64,000 nucleotides of DNA from Octadecabacter temperatus (lineage in GTDB: Bacteria; Pseudomonadota; Alphaproteobacteria; Rhodobacterales; Rhodobacteraceae), in assembly GCF_001187845.1 (NCBI RefSeq), contig NZ_CP012160.1:558001-622000 (forward strand), in the 5' to 3' direction. The notes under the pieces were generated by a model. It worked only from the letters and a program-made list of their open reading frames with translations, did no database searches and had not been told where the DNA came from. A program made the position numbers and the translations under genes. This document shows positions 1-8,406 of the stretch, piece after piece (the first letter of the stretch is position 1; the number at the start of each line of letters is the position of its first letter).

Positions 1-1275
1 GCGCTCGACGATTGGGTTTATGCGTCTCCACAAGTCCGGCATGACGTCTTGGAAAAGACTGGTGCCGAATTGATGGCACGTAAAGATGAAATTGGTCACC
101 TGCTCAGTCGCGAAGAAGGCAAGACTCTTGCCGAAGGTATTGGTGAAGCAGTGCGCGCAGCCCAGGTGTTCAAATTTTTCGCCGGGGAAGCGTTGCGTGT
201 CACGGGTGAAACCGTCGCGTCTGTTCGCGCCAATGTTGATGTGATGGTCGAACGTGAGCCCGTTGGCATTATTGGGATAGTTACCCCTTGGAATTTTCCG
301 ATCGCAATTCCAGCGTGGAAAATCGCACCGGCGCTCGCTTATGGCAATGCCGTCATTTTCAAACCTGCAGATTTGACCCCTGGATGTGCATGGGTCATCG
401 CGAAAACACTGAAAGAGGCAGGATGTCCCGACGGGGTTTTCAATCTAGTTATGGGGCGCGGCTCGACGGTCGGTGAGCGCATTGTGGGCCATCCGCGTAT
501 CAATGCGATTAGCTTTACTGGCTCTGTGCCCATCGGTCGATCCTTGGCACTGAAAGCCACGGAACAAGGCAAGAAGATTCAGATGGAGATGGGTGGCAAA
601 AATCCGATGGTTGTCCTTGACGACGCCGATTTGGATGTTGCGGTTAACGCTTCCTTGAATGGTGCGTTTTTTTCAACGGGTCAACGATGCACGGCGTCTT
701 CACGCTTGATCGTCAGCGACGGAATTCATGATGCGTTCGTTCACAAGTTGTCCGCAGCAATGGCGGCGCTTACTGTTGGCGATGCGCTTGACCCACAGTC
801 GCAAATTGGTCCCGTCGTTGACCAGTCCCAGCTGGACAGCAACCTAGGGTACGTGAAGCTTGCACAAGAAGAAGGCTGTGAAGTTTCAGGTGGAGAGCGG
901 TTGGATGGCGCCGGTTTCTTCCAACGTCCAGCACTGTTTGTGGGCGCGACTAATGAGATGCGAATTAGCAAAGAAGAGATATTTGGCCCATGTGCAAGCG
1001 TAATTAGAGTCCGAGATTATGAAGAAGCACTGACCGTCGCGAACGATACCGAATTTGGCCTGTCCGCGGGCATTTGTACGTCTTCTTTGAAATATTCGAG
1101 TCATTTCCGAAAACGCGCGGAAGCCGGAATGGTTATGATCAACCTTCCCACAGCAGGCGTGGACTATCACGTCCCGTTTGGTGGTCGCAAAGGCTCTAGT
1201 TTTGGGCCTAGAGAGCAAGGATCTCACGCAAAAGAATTCTATACGACAGTCAAAACCAGTTACGTCGCACCTTAG
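1..1275 (+). CDS. NAD(P)-dependent aldehyde dehydrogenase, 5' end missing
   Basis: The reading frame is open to the first base, so the N-terminus lies outside the window; 424 residues remain of a family usually about 480. The fold is clear: TPWNFP (oxyanion Asn, about base 290), the general-base Glu in EMGGKNP (about base 586) and the catalytic Cys in GQRC (about base 687), with EEIFGP near the C-terminus. The ending GGRKGSS...GPREQG...EFYTTVKT resembles the alpha-ketoglutaric semialdehyde / succinate-semialdehyde dehydrogenase branch; this substrate assignment is inference. It lies 13 bases before a 3-hydroxyacyl-CoA dehydrogenase on the same strand, so the two are probably co-transcribed. 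NAD versus NADP cannot be told. Confidence 0.88.
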   Translation, partial: ALDDWVYASPQVRHDVLEKTGAELMARKDEIGHLLSREEGKTLAEGIGEAVRAAQVFKFFAGEALRVTGETVASVRANVDVMVEREPVGIIGIVTPWNFPIAIPAWKIAPALAYGNAVIFKPADLTPGCAWVIAKTLKEAGCPDGVFNLVMGRGSTVGERIVGHPRINAISFTGSVPIGRSLALKATEQGKKIQMEMGGKNPMVVLDDADLDVAVNASLNGAFFSTGQRCTASSRLIVSDGIHDAFVHKLSAAMAALTVGDALDPQSQIGPVVDQSQLDSNLGYVKLAQEEGCEVSGGERLDGAGFFQRPALFVGATNEMRISKEEIFGPCASVIRVRDYEEALTVANDTEFGLSAGICTSSLKYSSHFRKRAEAGMVMINLPTAGVDYHVPFGGRKGSSFGPREQGSHAKEFYTTVKTSYVAP

Positions 1276-1288
1276 TCAGGATATCGAG

Positions 1289-2173
1289 ATGTCAAACATG
1301 GATATTCAGAACGTCGCCGTTATTGGCGCAGGTCAAATGGGAACCGGAATCGCTCAGGTTTTTGCGCAAAGCAAGTTCCATACACAGCTTAGCGACGTTT
1401 CGCCGGAAGCTTTGGTCAAAGGCATGGGAGTCATCGAGGCCAATCTCAACAGACTTCACCAAAAAGGAAAGATTTCGCGAGAGGATGTTGGCGAAACGCT
1501 AAGGTATATCCACCCAGTTTTGGAGATGTCAGAGATCGGGCGCGCTGAGCTTGTCATTGAAGCGGCCACAGAGGACGAGAAGGTCAAAAGGGATATATTC
1601 AAGTCGTTGACGCCGCATCTTTCAAAGGATGCTATCCTCGCCAGCAACACCTCATCAATCTCGATCACGCGCCTTGCATCCGCTACGGATCGCCCAGAGC
1701 AATTTTTGGGTGTTCATTTCATGAACCCAGTTCCTGTTATGCAATTGGTTGAATTGATACGGGGTATTGCGACGGACGAAATCGCATTTCTGAAAGTCCA
1801 AGACGTTGTTGCGAAGATCGGCAAAATCGCGACGGTCTCTGAAGATTACCCTGCATTTATCGTAAACCGCGTGTTGATCCCAATGATCAACGAAGCGGTT
1901 TATGCTCTTTTTGAAGGCGTCGGATCGGTTATCTCTATTGATACCTCTATGAAGCTTGGGGCAAACCATCCAATGGGGCCCTTCGAGTTGGCAGACTTCA
2001 TTGGTTTGGATACCTGCCTTTCGATCATGATGGTGCTGAATGATGGCCTTCATGATTCAAAATACCGCCCTTGTCCACTGCTACAAAAATACGTTGATGC
2101 TGGCTGGTTGGGGCGCAAAACCGGACGCGGATTTTACGACTACCGCCACGGTGATCCAACCCCAACACGCTAA
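1289..2173 (+). CDS. 3-hydroxybutyryl-CoA / 3-hydroxyacyl-CoA dehydrogenase
   Basis: 294 residues from the ATG at 1289; a longer open frame reaches 1178 but would overlap the upstream gene, and the Rossmann motif GAGQMGTGIA starts about 13 residues into the shorter form, as is usual. Further family signatures are NTSSIS, HFMNPVPVMQLVE (catalytic His region), the conserved NHPMGPFELADFIGLD block and the C-terminal GRKTGRGFYDY. It oxidises (S)-3-hydroxyacyl-CoA with NAD in the cytoplasm. The gene is followed after 15 bases by etfB with a good ribosome site (AAGAAGG), so acyl-CoA oxidation and electron transfer appear coupled in one operon. Substrate chain length is not determinable. Confidence 0.93.
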   Translation: MSNMDIQNVAVIGAGQMGTGIAQVFAQSKFHTQLSDVSPEALVKGMGVIEANLNRLHQKGKISREDVGETLRYIHPVLEMSEIGRAELVIEAATEDEKVKRDIFKSLTPHLSKDAILASNTSSISITRLASATDRPEQFLGVHFMNPVPVMQLVELIRGIATDEIAFLKVQDVVAKIGKIATVSEDYPAFIVNRVLIPMINEAVYALFEGVGSVISIDTSMKLGANHPMGPFELADFIGLDTCLSIMMVLNDGLHDSKYRPCPLLQKYVDAGWLGRKTGRGFYDYRHGDPTPTR

Positions 2174-2188
2174 AAGAAGGAAGTAAAA

Positions 2189-2947
2189 ATGAAGGTCTTA
2201 GTGCCAGTCAAACGTGTGATTGATTACAACGTGAAAGTGCGCGTCAAAGCGGACAAAAGCGGTGTAGACCTCGCCAACGTAAAAATGTCCATGAACCCCT
2301 TCGACGAAATAGCTGTCGAAGAAGCATTACTCCTCAAAGAGGCCGGTAAAGCAGATGAGATCGTAGTTGTTTCAATTGGCGTAAAACAGGCACAGGAAAC
2401 CTTGCGCACAGCGCTTGCGATGGGGGCCGACCGAGCAATCTTGATCGAGGCATCTGACGATGTTCACACGGATATTGAGCCACTCGCTGTTGCCAAAATC
2501 CTAAAAGGCGTAATCGATGAAGAGCAGCCAAATCTGGTCTTGGCTGGTAAACAAGCCATCGACAACGATATGAATGCAACAGGGCAGATGTTGTCAGCCC
2601 TCTTGGGTTGGTCTCAGGCGACTTTCGCATCCAAAGTTGACGTGGGCGGTGACACTGCAACAGTCACCCGCGAAATCGACGGCGGACTGCAAACCATTAA
2701 GGTCACGTTGCCAACGATTATCACCGTTGATCTGCGCCTGAACGAACCGCGCTACGCCTCGCTTCCTAATATCATGAAGGCAAAGAAGAAGCCTTTGGAC
2801 GTCAAAATACCTGCAGACTACGGCGTGGATACGTCTCCACGTTTGGAAATCATTTCGACAACCGAGCCTGAGGCTCGGTCGCCAGGCGTCATGGTTGGGT
2901 CTGTTGATGAGTTGTTAGAAAAACTTAAAGAAGTGGGAGCGGTCTAA
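2189..2947 (+). CDS. etfB: Electron transfer flavoprotein subunit beta
   Basis: 252 residues, typical for EtfB. It begins [20 protein letters not shown] and carries the [16 protein letters not shown] and [10 protein letters not shown] blocks of the family; the AMP-binding region around [13 protein letters not shown] is present. With EtfA it forms the cytoplasmic FAD/AMP heterodimer that takes electrons from acyl-CoA and related dehydrogenases and passes them to ETF-ubiquinone oxidoreductase. The stop codon shares one base with the etfA start (TAATG at 2945-2949), so translation is coupled. Confidence 0.97.
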   Translation: MKVLVPVKRVIDYNVKVRVKADKSGVDLANVKMSMNPFDEIAVEEALLLKEAGKADEIVVVSIGVKQAQETLRTALAMGADRAILIEASDDVHTDIEPLAVAKILKGVIDEEQPNLVLAGKQAIDNDMNATGQMLSALLGWSQATFASKVDVGGDTATVTREIDGGLQTIKVTLPTIITVDLRLNEPRYASLPNIMKAKKKPLDVKIPADYGVDTSPRLEIISTTEPEARSPGVMVGSVDELLEKLKEVGAV

Positions 2948-3873
2948 TGGCGGTACTCTTGATTGCAGAACTAAATGGCACTGAGTTGAACGTCGACGCT
3001 ACGGCCAAAGCTTTAACCGCGGCTAAGCAGTTAGGTGATGTGACGATCCTTTGCGCGTCGACCGGTTGCGTAAGCGCCGCAGAGGCGGCGGCAAAATTGG
3101 TCGGCGCCTCTAAGATAAAATGCGCTGATGATGCGGCATACGGTCATGGGTTGGCAGAGCCATTGGCGGATTTGATTGTGTCGCTCGCAGGAGAATTCGA
3201 GCACATCCTTGCACCTTCAACTGCGAGCTCCAAAAATGTGCTTCCACGTGTTGCCGCACTTCTGGACGTTATGGTGATCTCAGACGTGATTGATGTCGTT
3301 GACGCCGACACATTCAAACGCTCCATTTATGCTGGGAACGCGATCCAAACGATCAAATCTTTAGACGCGACAAAGGTTGCAACCATTCGGACAGCATCGT
3401 TCGACTCATCGGGAGAGGGTAGCTCGGTCACCATCGAAAACGTCGCGACAGCAGGCATGGCTGGACTGTCGGAATGGGTGGAAGACAAAGTGGTTGAGAA
3501 CGATCGCCCTGAACTAACATCTGCGGGTGTCGTTGTATCAGGTGGTCGTGGCGTTGGCTCCGAAGAAGATTTTGCCCTGATCGGGTCTCTGGCCGACAAG
3601 CTAGGCGGTGCCATTGGTGCGTCACGGGCGGCGGTAGACAGCGGCTATGCTCCAAATGATTTGCAGGTGGGGCAGACTGGAAAGGTTGTTGCGCCAGATC
3701 TATATATTGCTGTGGGGATTTCTGGGGCGATCCAACATTTGGCAGGGATGACGGATTCCAAAGTCATCGTTGCCATTAACAAGGACGAAGAAGCGCCCAT
3801 TTTCCAAGTGGCAGACTTCGGATTGGTTGCCGACTTGTTCGACGCCGTTCCGGAGCTGACAAGCAAGCTATAA
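2947..3873 (+). CDS. etfA: Electron transfer flavoprotein subunit alpha
   Basis: 308 residues. The N-terminal half is the alpha/beta ETF domain (LIAELNG..., [22 protein letters not shown]) and the C-terminal half the FAD-binding domain with [25 protein letters not shown], the [19 protein letters not shown] block and [10 protein letters not shown]. It is the FAD-carrying partner of the preceding EtfB, with a one-base overlap. A perfect stem-loop with a pyrimidine-rich tail follows 15 bases after the stop, so etfA is the last gene of this operon. Confidence 0.97.
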   Translation: MAVLLIAELNGTELNVDATAKALTAAKQLGDVTILCASTGCVSAAEAAAKLVGASKIKCADDAAYGHGLAEPLADLIVSLAGEFEHILAPSTASSKNVLPRVAALLDVMVISDVIDVVDADTFKRSIYAGNAIQTIKSLDATKVATIRTASFDSSGEGSSVTIENVATAGMAGLSEWVEDKVVENDRPELTSAGVVVSGGRGVGSEEDFALIGSLADKLGGAIGASRAAVDSGYAPNDLQVGQTGKVVAPDLYIAVGISGAIQHLAGMTDSKVIVAINKDEEAPIFQVADFGLVADLFDAVPELTSKL

Positions 3874-3888
3874 GAAGCCAGTCCTATC

Positions 3889-3936
3889 TAGGGTGATCAT
3901 TTAGAGGTTTTTTGATCACCCTAATTCTTCTCTTTT
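3889..3936 (+). terminator. Rho-independent terminator after etfA
   Basis: Perfect 11-base arms TAGGGTGATCA (3889-3899) and TGATCACCCTA (3913-3923) flank a 13-base loop and are followed by the T-rich stretch TTCTTCTCTTTT. It marks the end of the aldehyde dehydrogenase-etfA operon and the border of the eroded region that follows. Confidence 0.75.
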
Positions 3937-4104
3937 ACTACAACGATACACAACGTTCATTTCTAGCCAACCAATGCTGTGTGTTTCAAGGGCTGTGACT
4001 GGATACGATATGCAACGGGCCAAAGTATGCGTGATTGGGCCGCCTCTGTTCTGAGGTCGAGCTCCCGGTCGGATCACAGAACAACTGTGAACACGGAGAT
4101 AAAA

Positions 4105-4188
4105 ATGGTACACTATGTTGGATTAGATAAGCCACTGCGGGTGAACCGTTCCAACAGTGCTTCGAACTTACGGCACATCCCGGTCTGA
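4105..4188 (+). mobile_element. Possible 5' remnant of an IS110-type transposase
   Basis: A short frame starts ATG at 4105 after GGAGATAAAA and reads MVHYVGLD, which resembles the opening of IS110/IS1111-family (DEDD) transposases; the similarity stops after about eight residues and the frame ends at 4188. The upstream segment from about 4000 would correspond to the non-coding left end of such an element. The match is short, so this is a tentative relic. The rest of 3937-4367 holds no gene that I recognise. Confidence 0.3.
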
Positions 4189-4367
4189 CAGAAGTGGCTA
4201 AACGAGAAATGCCGCGGTTTACGGCCCATCCAGATCAATACATGGATGTGTCGAACCGACTGGAAGAGTGTCGCCTCGACGTTTACGGCGAATAACAAAC
4301 CCAGGGGTTGCGAACTGAACTGGCGACCCCAAAAAGTTGAGGTCGTTGATGATTAGAAAGTAGTACG

Positions 4368-5339
4368 ATGCGACGAACCAATATTCCAAAGGATCTAGCG
4401 CCCTTGGAGGCCTGTGCCGACCGGACCCAAAGCTGCGTTCTAGCGGTCATTATCGGCGTAGAGGGGCCATCATATCGCCCGCTTGGAGCAATGATGACCG
4501 TTCTTCAAAATGGCTGCCTTGTTGGTACGCTGTCGTCGGGATGCGTCGAAGCCGACATAAGAATACATGCATTGAAGTGCCTCAAATCCGGTGTATCCAA
4601 AGTCGTGCGTTATGGGCGCGGGTCACCTTATCTGGATATTGTCCTGCCTTGCGGTGGCGGCTTGCAGATCATCCTGATACCGAACCCAGACAAAGAAATC
4701 ACTAATCATCTGCTCAATACTGTGATTACTGATCGGCGCGCCTGCGCTTATGATATCGATTGCGAAACAGGCGCAATTTTCTTGAGCAGGGGTGGCAAAA
4801 TACCTTCGGCTATCTTTCGCGGTAAAATTCTGCCCGAATTGAAATTTCTGATCTTTGGTAAGGGACCGGAGCTGACAACGTTCGCAACTCTCGCCCAGTC
4901 AGCGAACTTTCAAACGACGTTGTATTCGCCCGATTCAGATACTTTAGAAGAGGCGAGATCGATCGGTTGCGAAGCGATGGCGCTGACGCGACCTGAATTT
5001 CCAACAGATGCTAACGCTGACCCCAGAACCGCAATAGTCCTGTTTTTTCATGACCACGATTGGGAGCCTCCGATCCTGCGCGATGCTCTTTTGACCTCCG
5101 CGTTCTATATCGGAGCTCAAGGAAGCAAGCGGACACGGGACAATCGTTTGGATTCATTGCGCGCAATGGGCGCCGCAGAGCACTCAATTGCACGTCTACT
5201 TGGGCCAATAGGCCTGATAGACTCAGCACGTGATGCGCGTACGTTGGCGATTTCCGTACTGGCTGAGGTCATTTCCGAAGCAAATGGGGTAAACTCTAAA
5301 AATGCTAGGGCGCCAAGGCAATTTAAGCATTTAGCGTGA
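4368..5339 (+). CDS. XdhC/CoxI family protein
   Basis: 323 residues. The N-terminal XdhC_CoxI domain shows VEGPSYRPLGAMM and GTLSSGCVEADI, with the conserved Cys repeated in VLPCGGG; the C-terminal Rossmann-like XdhC_C domain includes FGKGPELTTFATLA, TAIVLFFHDHDWEPPILRDAL and YIGAQGSKRTRDNR. XdhC-type proteins bind molybdenum cofactor and help sulfurate it and insert it into xanthine-dehydrogenase-like enzymes. No molybdenum hydroxylase genes are in the window, so its client is unknown. Directly downstream lie remains of a MobA-like nucleotidyltransferase, a common companion. The ATG at 4368 has no strong ribosome site, so the start is less certain than the frame. Confidence 0.85.
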   Translation: MRRTNIPKDLAPLEACADRTQSCVLAVIIGVEGPSYRPLGAMMTVLQNGCLVGTLSSGCVEADIRIHALKCLKSGVSKVVRYGRGSPYLDIVLPCGGGLQIILIPNPDKEITNHLLNTVITDRRACAYDIDCETGAIFLSRGGKIPSAIFRGKILPELKFLIFGKGPELTTFATLAQSANFQTTLYSPDSDTLEEARSIGCEAMALTRPEFPTDANADPRTAIVLFFHDHDWEPPILRDALLTSAFYIGAQGSKRTRDNRLDSLRAMGAAEHSIARLLGPIGLIDSARDARTLAISVLAEVISEANGVNSKNARAPRQFKHLA

Positions 5340-5400
5340 AGCTCAATCGGTGCTCGATGGCAGCGTTCTTAAATTTTGGCGATACGGGGCTTAAAGGTGA

Positions 5401-5598
5401 AAACGACCTGGGGTTCTTCTGGCAACGGCCAAGTCGACCCGATTTGGCACGGACAACAAGCTACTGGTGGATTTCAAAGGACGTCTGTTGTGTACCTACA
5501 CAGCCGAAGCGATGGCGAGTGCAGGTCTATCGAGATGTGTCACCGTTGTAAGTGACCCAGCGGTAGCGATGACCGGTCATTCAATCCGCCATTGCTGA
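5401..5598 (+). pseudogene. Decayed MobA-like (NTP transferase) gene fragment
   Basis: In the frame that reads GTT at 5413 the translation is VLLATAKSTRFGTDNKLL, then VDFKGRLL, AEAMASAGLS and VTVVSDPAVA before a TGA at 5596-5598. This is the nucleotide-binding start of MobA-like molybdenum cofactor nucleotidyltransferases (canonical LAAGxSxRFGxxxKLL...GRPL). An in-frame TGA at 5398 lies just before it and about two thirds of the family's roughly 190-200 residues are missing. Its place right after xdhC fits the usual xdhC-mobA pairing. An overlapping 71-codon frame (5336-5551) covers the same bases but has no recognisable content. Confidence 0.6.
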
Positions 5599-5611
5599 GC
5601 GTCGGCAGCGC

Positions 5612-5655
5612 GGGACAAAGTGAGCTTTCGTTGCGGCTGCGCCAATGGCGGCTTT
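5612..5655 (-). repeat. Dispersed ~42 bp repeat, copy 1
   Basis: Read on the minus strand it shares the order AAGCCGCCATT - GCAGCCGCAACGAA - GTCCC with five other intergenic copies in the window (10780, 11756, 11891, 11944 and 39336). It sits downstream of the decayed MobA-like fragment and before a convergent acetyltransferase gene. Confidence 0.5.
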
Positions 5656-5731
5656 AGGAATTCAATCTAGCAAGATCGGACTTGCTCGTGATACAAATGT
5701 TGGTGCCTGTGCAGATCGGCTGACAATGCTG

Positions 5732-6211
5732 CTATCTGGTTTCAAGACTATATTTCTTGAAGATTTCACCGCCGTATTCAATGTTGGCAACGAACTTGGC
5801 ACCGCCCCGAGAAAGGGCCCCCAGATTTTTTCGAGAAAGTGGTAAGAGAAAAGTAATCGTTCCAATACGGGCATCAGCCTTCGCGAACTCAATTGCCATT
5901 CGCGAAACACGCATCCCTAGGCCGAATTTATCTGGTTTGAGAACAAGGCCGAAATCCCAATCATCGCCTTCTTTCTGAAATCCGCCCCATCCAACATAAG
6001 TTTTATCATTCAAGATTGCCCAATGTCCCAGCCCATCCTGCTTCCAAGATTCTTCCTTTGTAGCCACGAATTTTCGAGCTACCTCAGGCGTCCATTCGAC
6101 AGTTAAGAGCGGCATATGTTCGGCTACTCGTGGATCATTCATATGCGAAACGATATCTTTTAGTGAGACATCGGTTAGGCGCACCAATCTGATCCTATCT
6201 GGTTTTTTCAA
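5732..6211 (-). CDS. GNAT family N-acetyltransferase
   Basis: 159 residues of the RimJ/RimL-like (Acetyltransf_3) type: LVRLTDVSLKDIVSHMNDPRVAEHMP at the N-terminus, GHWAILND...VGWGGFQ in the central strands and a C-terminal segment with PLSRKNLGALSRGGAKFV, comparable to the N..a....ekaGF ending of the fold. The acceptor substrate cannot be read from sequence. The only upstream start that keeps the full domain is TTG at 6211; the next Met is residue 24 and would remove the first strand. It stands alone between a repeat and a convergent neighbourhood of small genes. Confidence 0.75.
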   Translation of the reverse strand: MKKPDRIRLVRLTDVSLKDIVSHMNDPRVAEHMPLLTVEWTPEVARKFVATKEESWKQDGLGHWAILNDKTYVGWGGFQKEGDDWDFGLVLKPDKFGLGMRVSRMAIEFAKADARIGTITFLLPLSRKNLGALSRGGAKFVANIEYGGEIFKKYSLETR

Positions 6212-6311
6212 GTCGAACTGCCTTGTTTTTATGAATAGTATATCGTGCTGTATAATTGCCGAATAGAAAATCTGATTTCCCGAAGAAAGAAGAAACTTGG
6301 TTCACAAGCCC

Positions 6312-6896
6312 TTATGATTTGGAAACACTTTGATGTGGTGGAATTATCGGATCACCTGCTGTCGTAAACAAAGGATTTTCTTTACCCTTCCCGCGCATTT
6401 TCCACCCTATAATGAATGCCATCATCCGCATCGTCAGGCCAAGAGGATATCCATTGCGCTTTTGGTCCGACGGCCAATTCTTTGCTGCATGTTGAGTTTG
6501 ACAGTGGCTTCGCACAGGGCCGATTTGAGCCTTTTGCGTTGCGCTCTCCAGCTTTATAAAGTTGCCGATCAGACCGATGAATGGAACTGAGGGTTTGGCC
6601 GTATTCCCGATAGGTGTGTTGCAACACTTCGTATACCAACGAAAGGCCCCCTTTTCGCTGAATTGCAAGCAAGCGATGTGTTCATGACCTTGTGTGAACA
6701 TCACCCTTGAAGGTGCCACTTGAATAATTTCAGTTCCGCCATGCTCGTTTAGAACACGGTCAGCTGCATCAAGCTCATTGGCAAACGCCTGACAATCGCT
6801 GCAATAGCAGACCAAGCGGGTACAAGACCATTGCGTTACGTGTTGCACGACACCTGTTACAGTGCCGCATTGGCAGCTCAAGGTTAAGTCACTCAT
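6312..6896 (-). CDS. DUF6151 family zinc-binding-like protein
   Basis: 194 residues. It begins MSDLTLSCQCGTVTGVV and has CxC...CYCSDCQAF, spaced Cys pairs typical of glutathione-dependent formaldehyde-activating (GFA)-like folds, followed by a later KCCNTPIGNT pair. I place it in the DUF6151 family; its function is unknown. The ATG at 6896 follows AGGGAG at a good distance; the open frame continues upstream to 7025 without family sequence. It is 65 bases downstream of the MAPEG gene on the same strand and may be co-transcribed and under the same TetR control. Confidence 0.7.
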   Translation of the reverse strand: MSDLTLSCQCGTVTGVVQHVTQWSCTRLVCYCSDCQAFANELDAADRVLNEHGGTEIIQVAPSRVMFTQGHEHIACLQFSEKGAFRWYTKCCNTPIGNTAKPSVPFIGLIGNFIKLESATQKAQIGPVRSHCQTQHAAKNWPSDQKRNGYPLGLTMRMMAFIIGWKMRGKGKENPLFTTAGDPIIPPHQSVSKS

Positions 6897-6961
6897 CTCA
6901 TGTCTCCCTAAGGATTTTTCTGTTTTATAACAGGGTGCTATCCTGCGTAGTGATGCTTTTT

Positions 6962-7363
6962 CTAGGCGGCCCCTGCGGCCGTGAGAACCATGATTGCAAG
7001 ATATATACTTGGAACCGTGCCACACACAAAGGCTGGCACGCGGATGAATGGTATGCCGGTATAGTAGAGTGCAACAAATGCCATGCGGCCAAAAATTATC
7101 AAAGCCAGAGCCAGTGAAATCCCGTTTCCCGTAAGACCAAGCAGTTGCACCGCCGCGATGAGGGGAACGATATACATCGCACTTTCCGTTTGATTTTGTA
7201 GAGCCCGCTTAACGCGAATGGCAAATGGCGAGAATGTTACGTTTGGTCTATTGGCCGAGAACCCATAGCCGAAGCCTTGAGTGGCATAGGTGTACATGAT
7301 CTCGAAGCCGATCATCGCGATCGACATCAATGCGAATGCGGCTAGCGCGGTAATGGGTGTCAT
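6962..7363 (-). CDS. MAPEG family membrane protein
   Basis: 133 residues with four predicted hydrophobic segments (ALAAFALMSIAMIGFEIMY, SAMYIVPLIAAVQLLGL, ISLALALIIFGRMAFVALYY, VCGTVPSIYLAIMVLTA) and the MAPEG-like RVKRALQNQTES helix end. MAPEG proteins are integral membrane enzymes or relatives linked to glutathione and lipid peroxide metabolism; bacterial members are mostly uncharacterised. I use the ATG at 7363 (MTPITALAAF); an upstream ATG at 7414 in the same frame is possible. It is transcribed divergently from a tetR-type gene across a strongly palindromic 150-base gap, so that regulator probably controls it. Confidence 0.78.
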   Translation of the reverse strand: MTPITALAAFALMSIAMIGFEIMYTYATQGFGYGFSANRPNVTFSPFAIRVKRALQNQTESAMYIVPLIAAVQLLGLTGNGISLALALIIFGRMAFVALYYTGIPFIRVPAFVCGTVPSIYLAIMVLTAAGAA

Positions 7364-7459
7364 TGGGATTTCTTTCAGTGGATGCGCCCCAAAAGAACAA
7401 GACAGTAAAGGCATGGTGAGACCTTCGAACTTGCTTTCAAGCGGTGCAGTAAATAATGT

Positions 7460-7500
7460 CTAGTCAGTTGACTATGTATAGCTAGTCGACTGACTAGCTA
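7460..7500. promoter_or_regulatory. Probable TetR operator between MAPEG gene and tetR
   Basis: CTAGTCAGTTGACTA (7460-7474) is mirrored by TAGTCGACTGACTAG (7483-7497) with one mismatch in 15. Within it, TAGCTAGTC (7479-7487) and GACTAGCTA (7492-7500) form a perfect 9-base inverted repeat around four bases. Two overlapping dyads between divergent genes, one a TetR regulator, are what autoregulated TetR sites look like. Protein binding is inferred. Confidence 0.7.
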
Positions 7501-7521
7501 GCAACCGGAAAGTTCTCAAAA

Positions 7522-8091
7522 ATGCCTAAATCACAAAAAGTTGATAGAGAAGCCGCGTTACGTGCCGCAGGTTTAGCCTTCATGGAATGTGGGTATTCAG
7601 GCATGAGTACGCGTGATTTGGAAAAACGATCAGGCATCACCAAATTCACGCTGCAAACCAAGTACGGAGGGAAGAAAGCTCTCTTCTTAATGACACTGGA
7701 CCTCTACCTTGATGAATTGCTGCCGTGGATTGACAACTCGGTTTCACAAGGCGGCATTGCGGATTTTTTCCGAATGCGTGCCGATGACACTAGGATGCCC
7801 GAACAAGGCCGGTTTGGTTGTCTCCTGGTCAACGCGCTGACCGAATTTGGTGCGACCGATCCTGACATAAGCACACGAACCCACAGATATTTCCAAGCCC
7901 TTCGCAGCGCCTTCAAAAGCGAGCTTTTGAAGAGCAAAAATGAGGGAACCCTTGATATGTACGTCGACATCGATCTGGAGGCCGAACGCCTTCTGGTCAG
8001 CATGATTGGCCTCAATGTCGCTATTCGTACGCATGGCAGCAATAGCGCAGCAGCAGATATGGCCCAAGGGATCGCCCAATCTGTTCAATGA
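7522..8091 (+). CDS. TetR/AcrR family transcriptional regulator
   Basis: 189 residues. The N-terminal helix-turn-helix is clear: REAALRAAGLAFMECGYSGMSTRDLEKRSGITKFTLQTKYGGKKALF, positioned at residues about 9-55 as usual; the remainder is a helical ligand domain with LLVNALTEFGATDPDI. It likely represses itself and the divergent MAPEG gene through the dyads at 7460-7500. The ligand is unknown; neighbouring gene type suggests an electrophile or lipid-like inducer, which is speculation. Confidence 0.88.
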   Translation: MPKSQKVDREAALRAAGLAFMECGYSGMSTRDLEKRSGITKFTLQTKYGGKKALFLMTLDLYLDELLPWIDNSVSQGGIADFFRMRADDTRMPEQGRFGCLLVNALTEFGATDPDISTRTHRYFQALRSAFKSELLKSKNEGTLDMYVDIDLEAERLLVSMIGLNVAIRTHGSNSAAADMAQGIAQSVQ

Positions 8092-8176
8092 CTTCAAAGG
8101 TCATAACATCAATGAATTTTCGCCGCAGAATGCGCTAAGTCCTGCGGTGCGGACAAATTGCCTCTTTATCTCACTG

Positions 8177-8305
8177 CTAAGGATGACAGTTGTCAGGCAA
8201 CATCTTCGCAATCGTCTTGAGATCTTTGTTAAAATACCGCGCCGCTTCACGCGACGTTATACCGTCCTTCAAACACGCGCGGCGCACGCGATTGTAAAGG
8301 TCCAA
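8177..8305 (-). mobile_element. IS21-type transposase (IstA) N-terminal remnant
   Basis: On the minus strand the frame ending at the TAG 8177-8179 reads LDLYNRVRRACLKDG, then ITSREAARYFNKDLKTIAKML, which is the N-terminal helix-turn-helix of IstA transposases of IS21 elements (xREAARxFxxxxxTxxKML). Only about 40 residues survive of roughly 500; the sequence after KML is unrelated and there is a stop just upstream of the match. No IstB and no terminal repeats are visible. The rest of 8092-8406 has only a 6-base stem (CCGCAG 8123 / CTGCGG 8142) after tetR. Confidence 0.6.
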
Positions 8306-8406
8306 AGATTACGTCTCCCGCCCTCTGGAAAGCCGAAGGACACAATTTGGTCGAATTTTACACCGTTACAACTGCGATATGCTCCGCGTTTTTGCGCAGG
8401 CTTTCA

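Noticed and set aside
1178..1288. N-terminal extension of the 3-hydroxyacyl-CoA dehydrogenase
   Set aside because: It overlaps the aldehyde dehydrogenase gene by nearly 100 bases and lies ahead of the normal Rossmann start.
5336..5551. 71-codon frame overlapping the xdhC stop
   Set aside because: A different frame of the same bases encodes the recognisable MobA-like fragment, so this frame is incidental.
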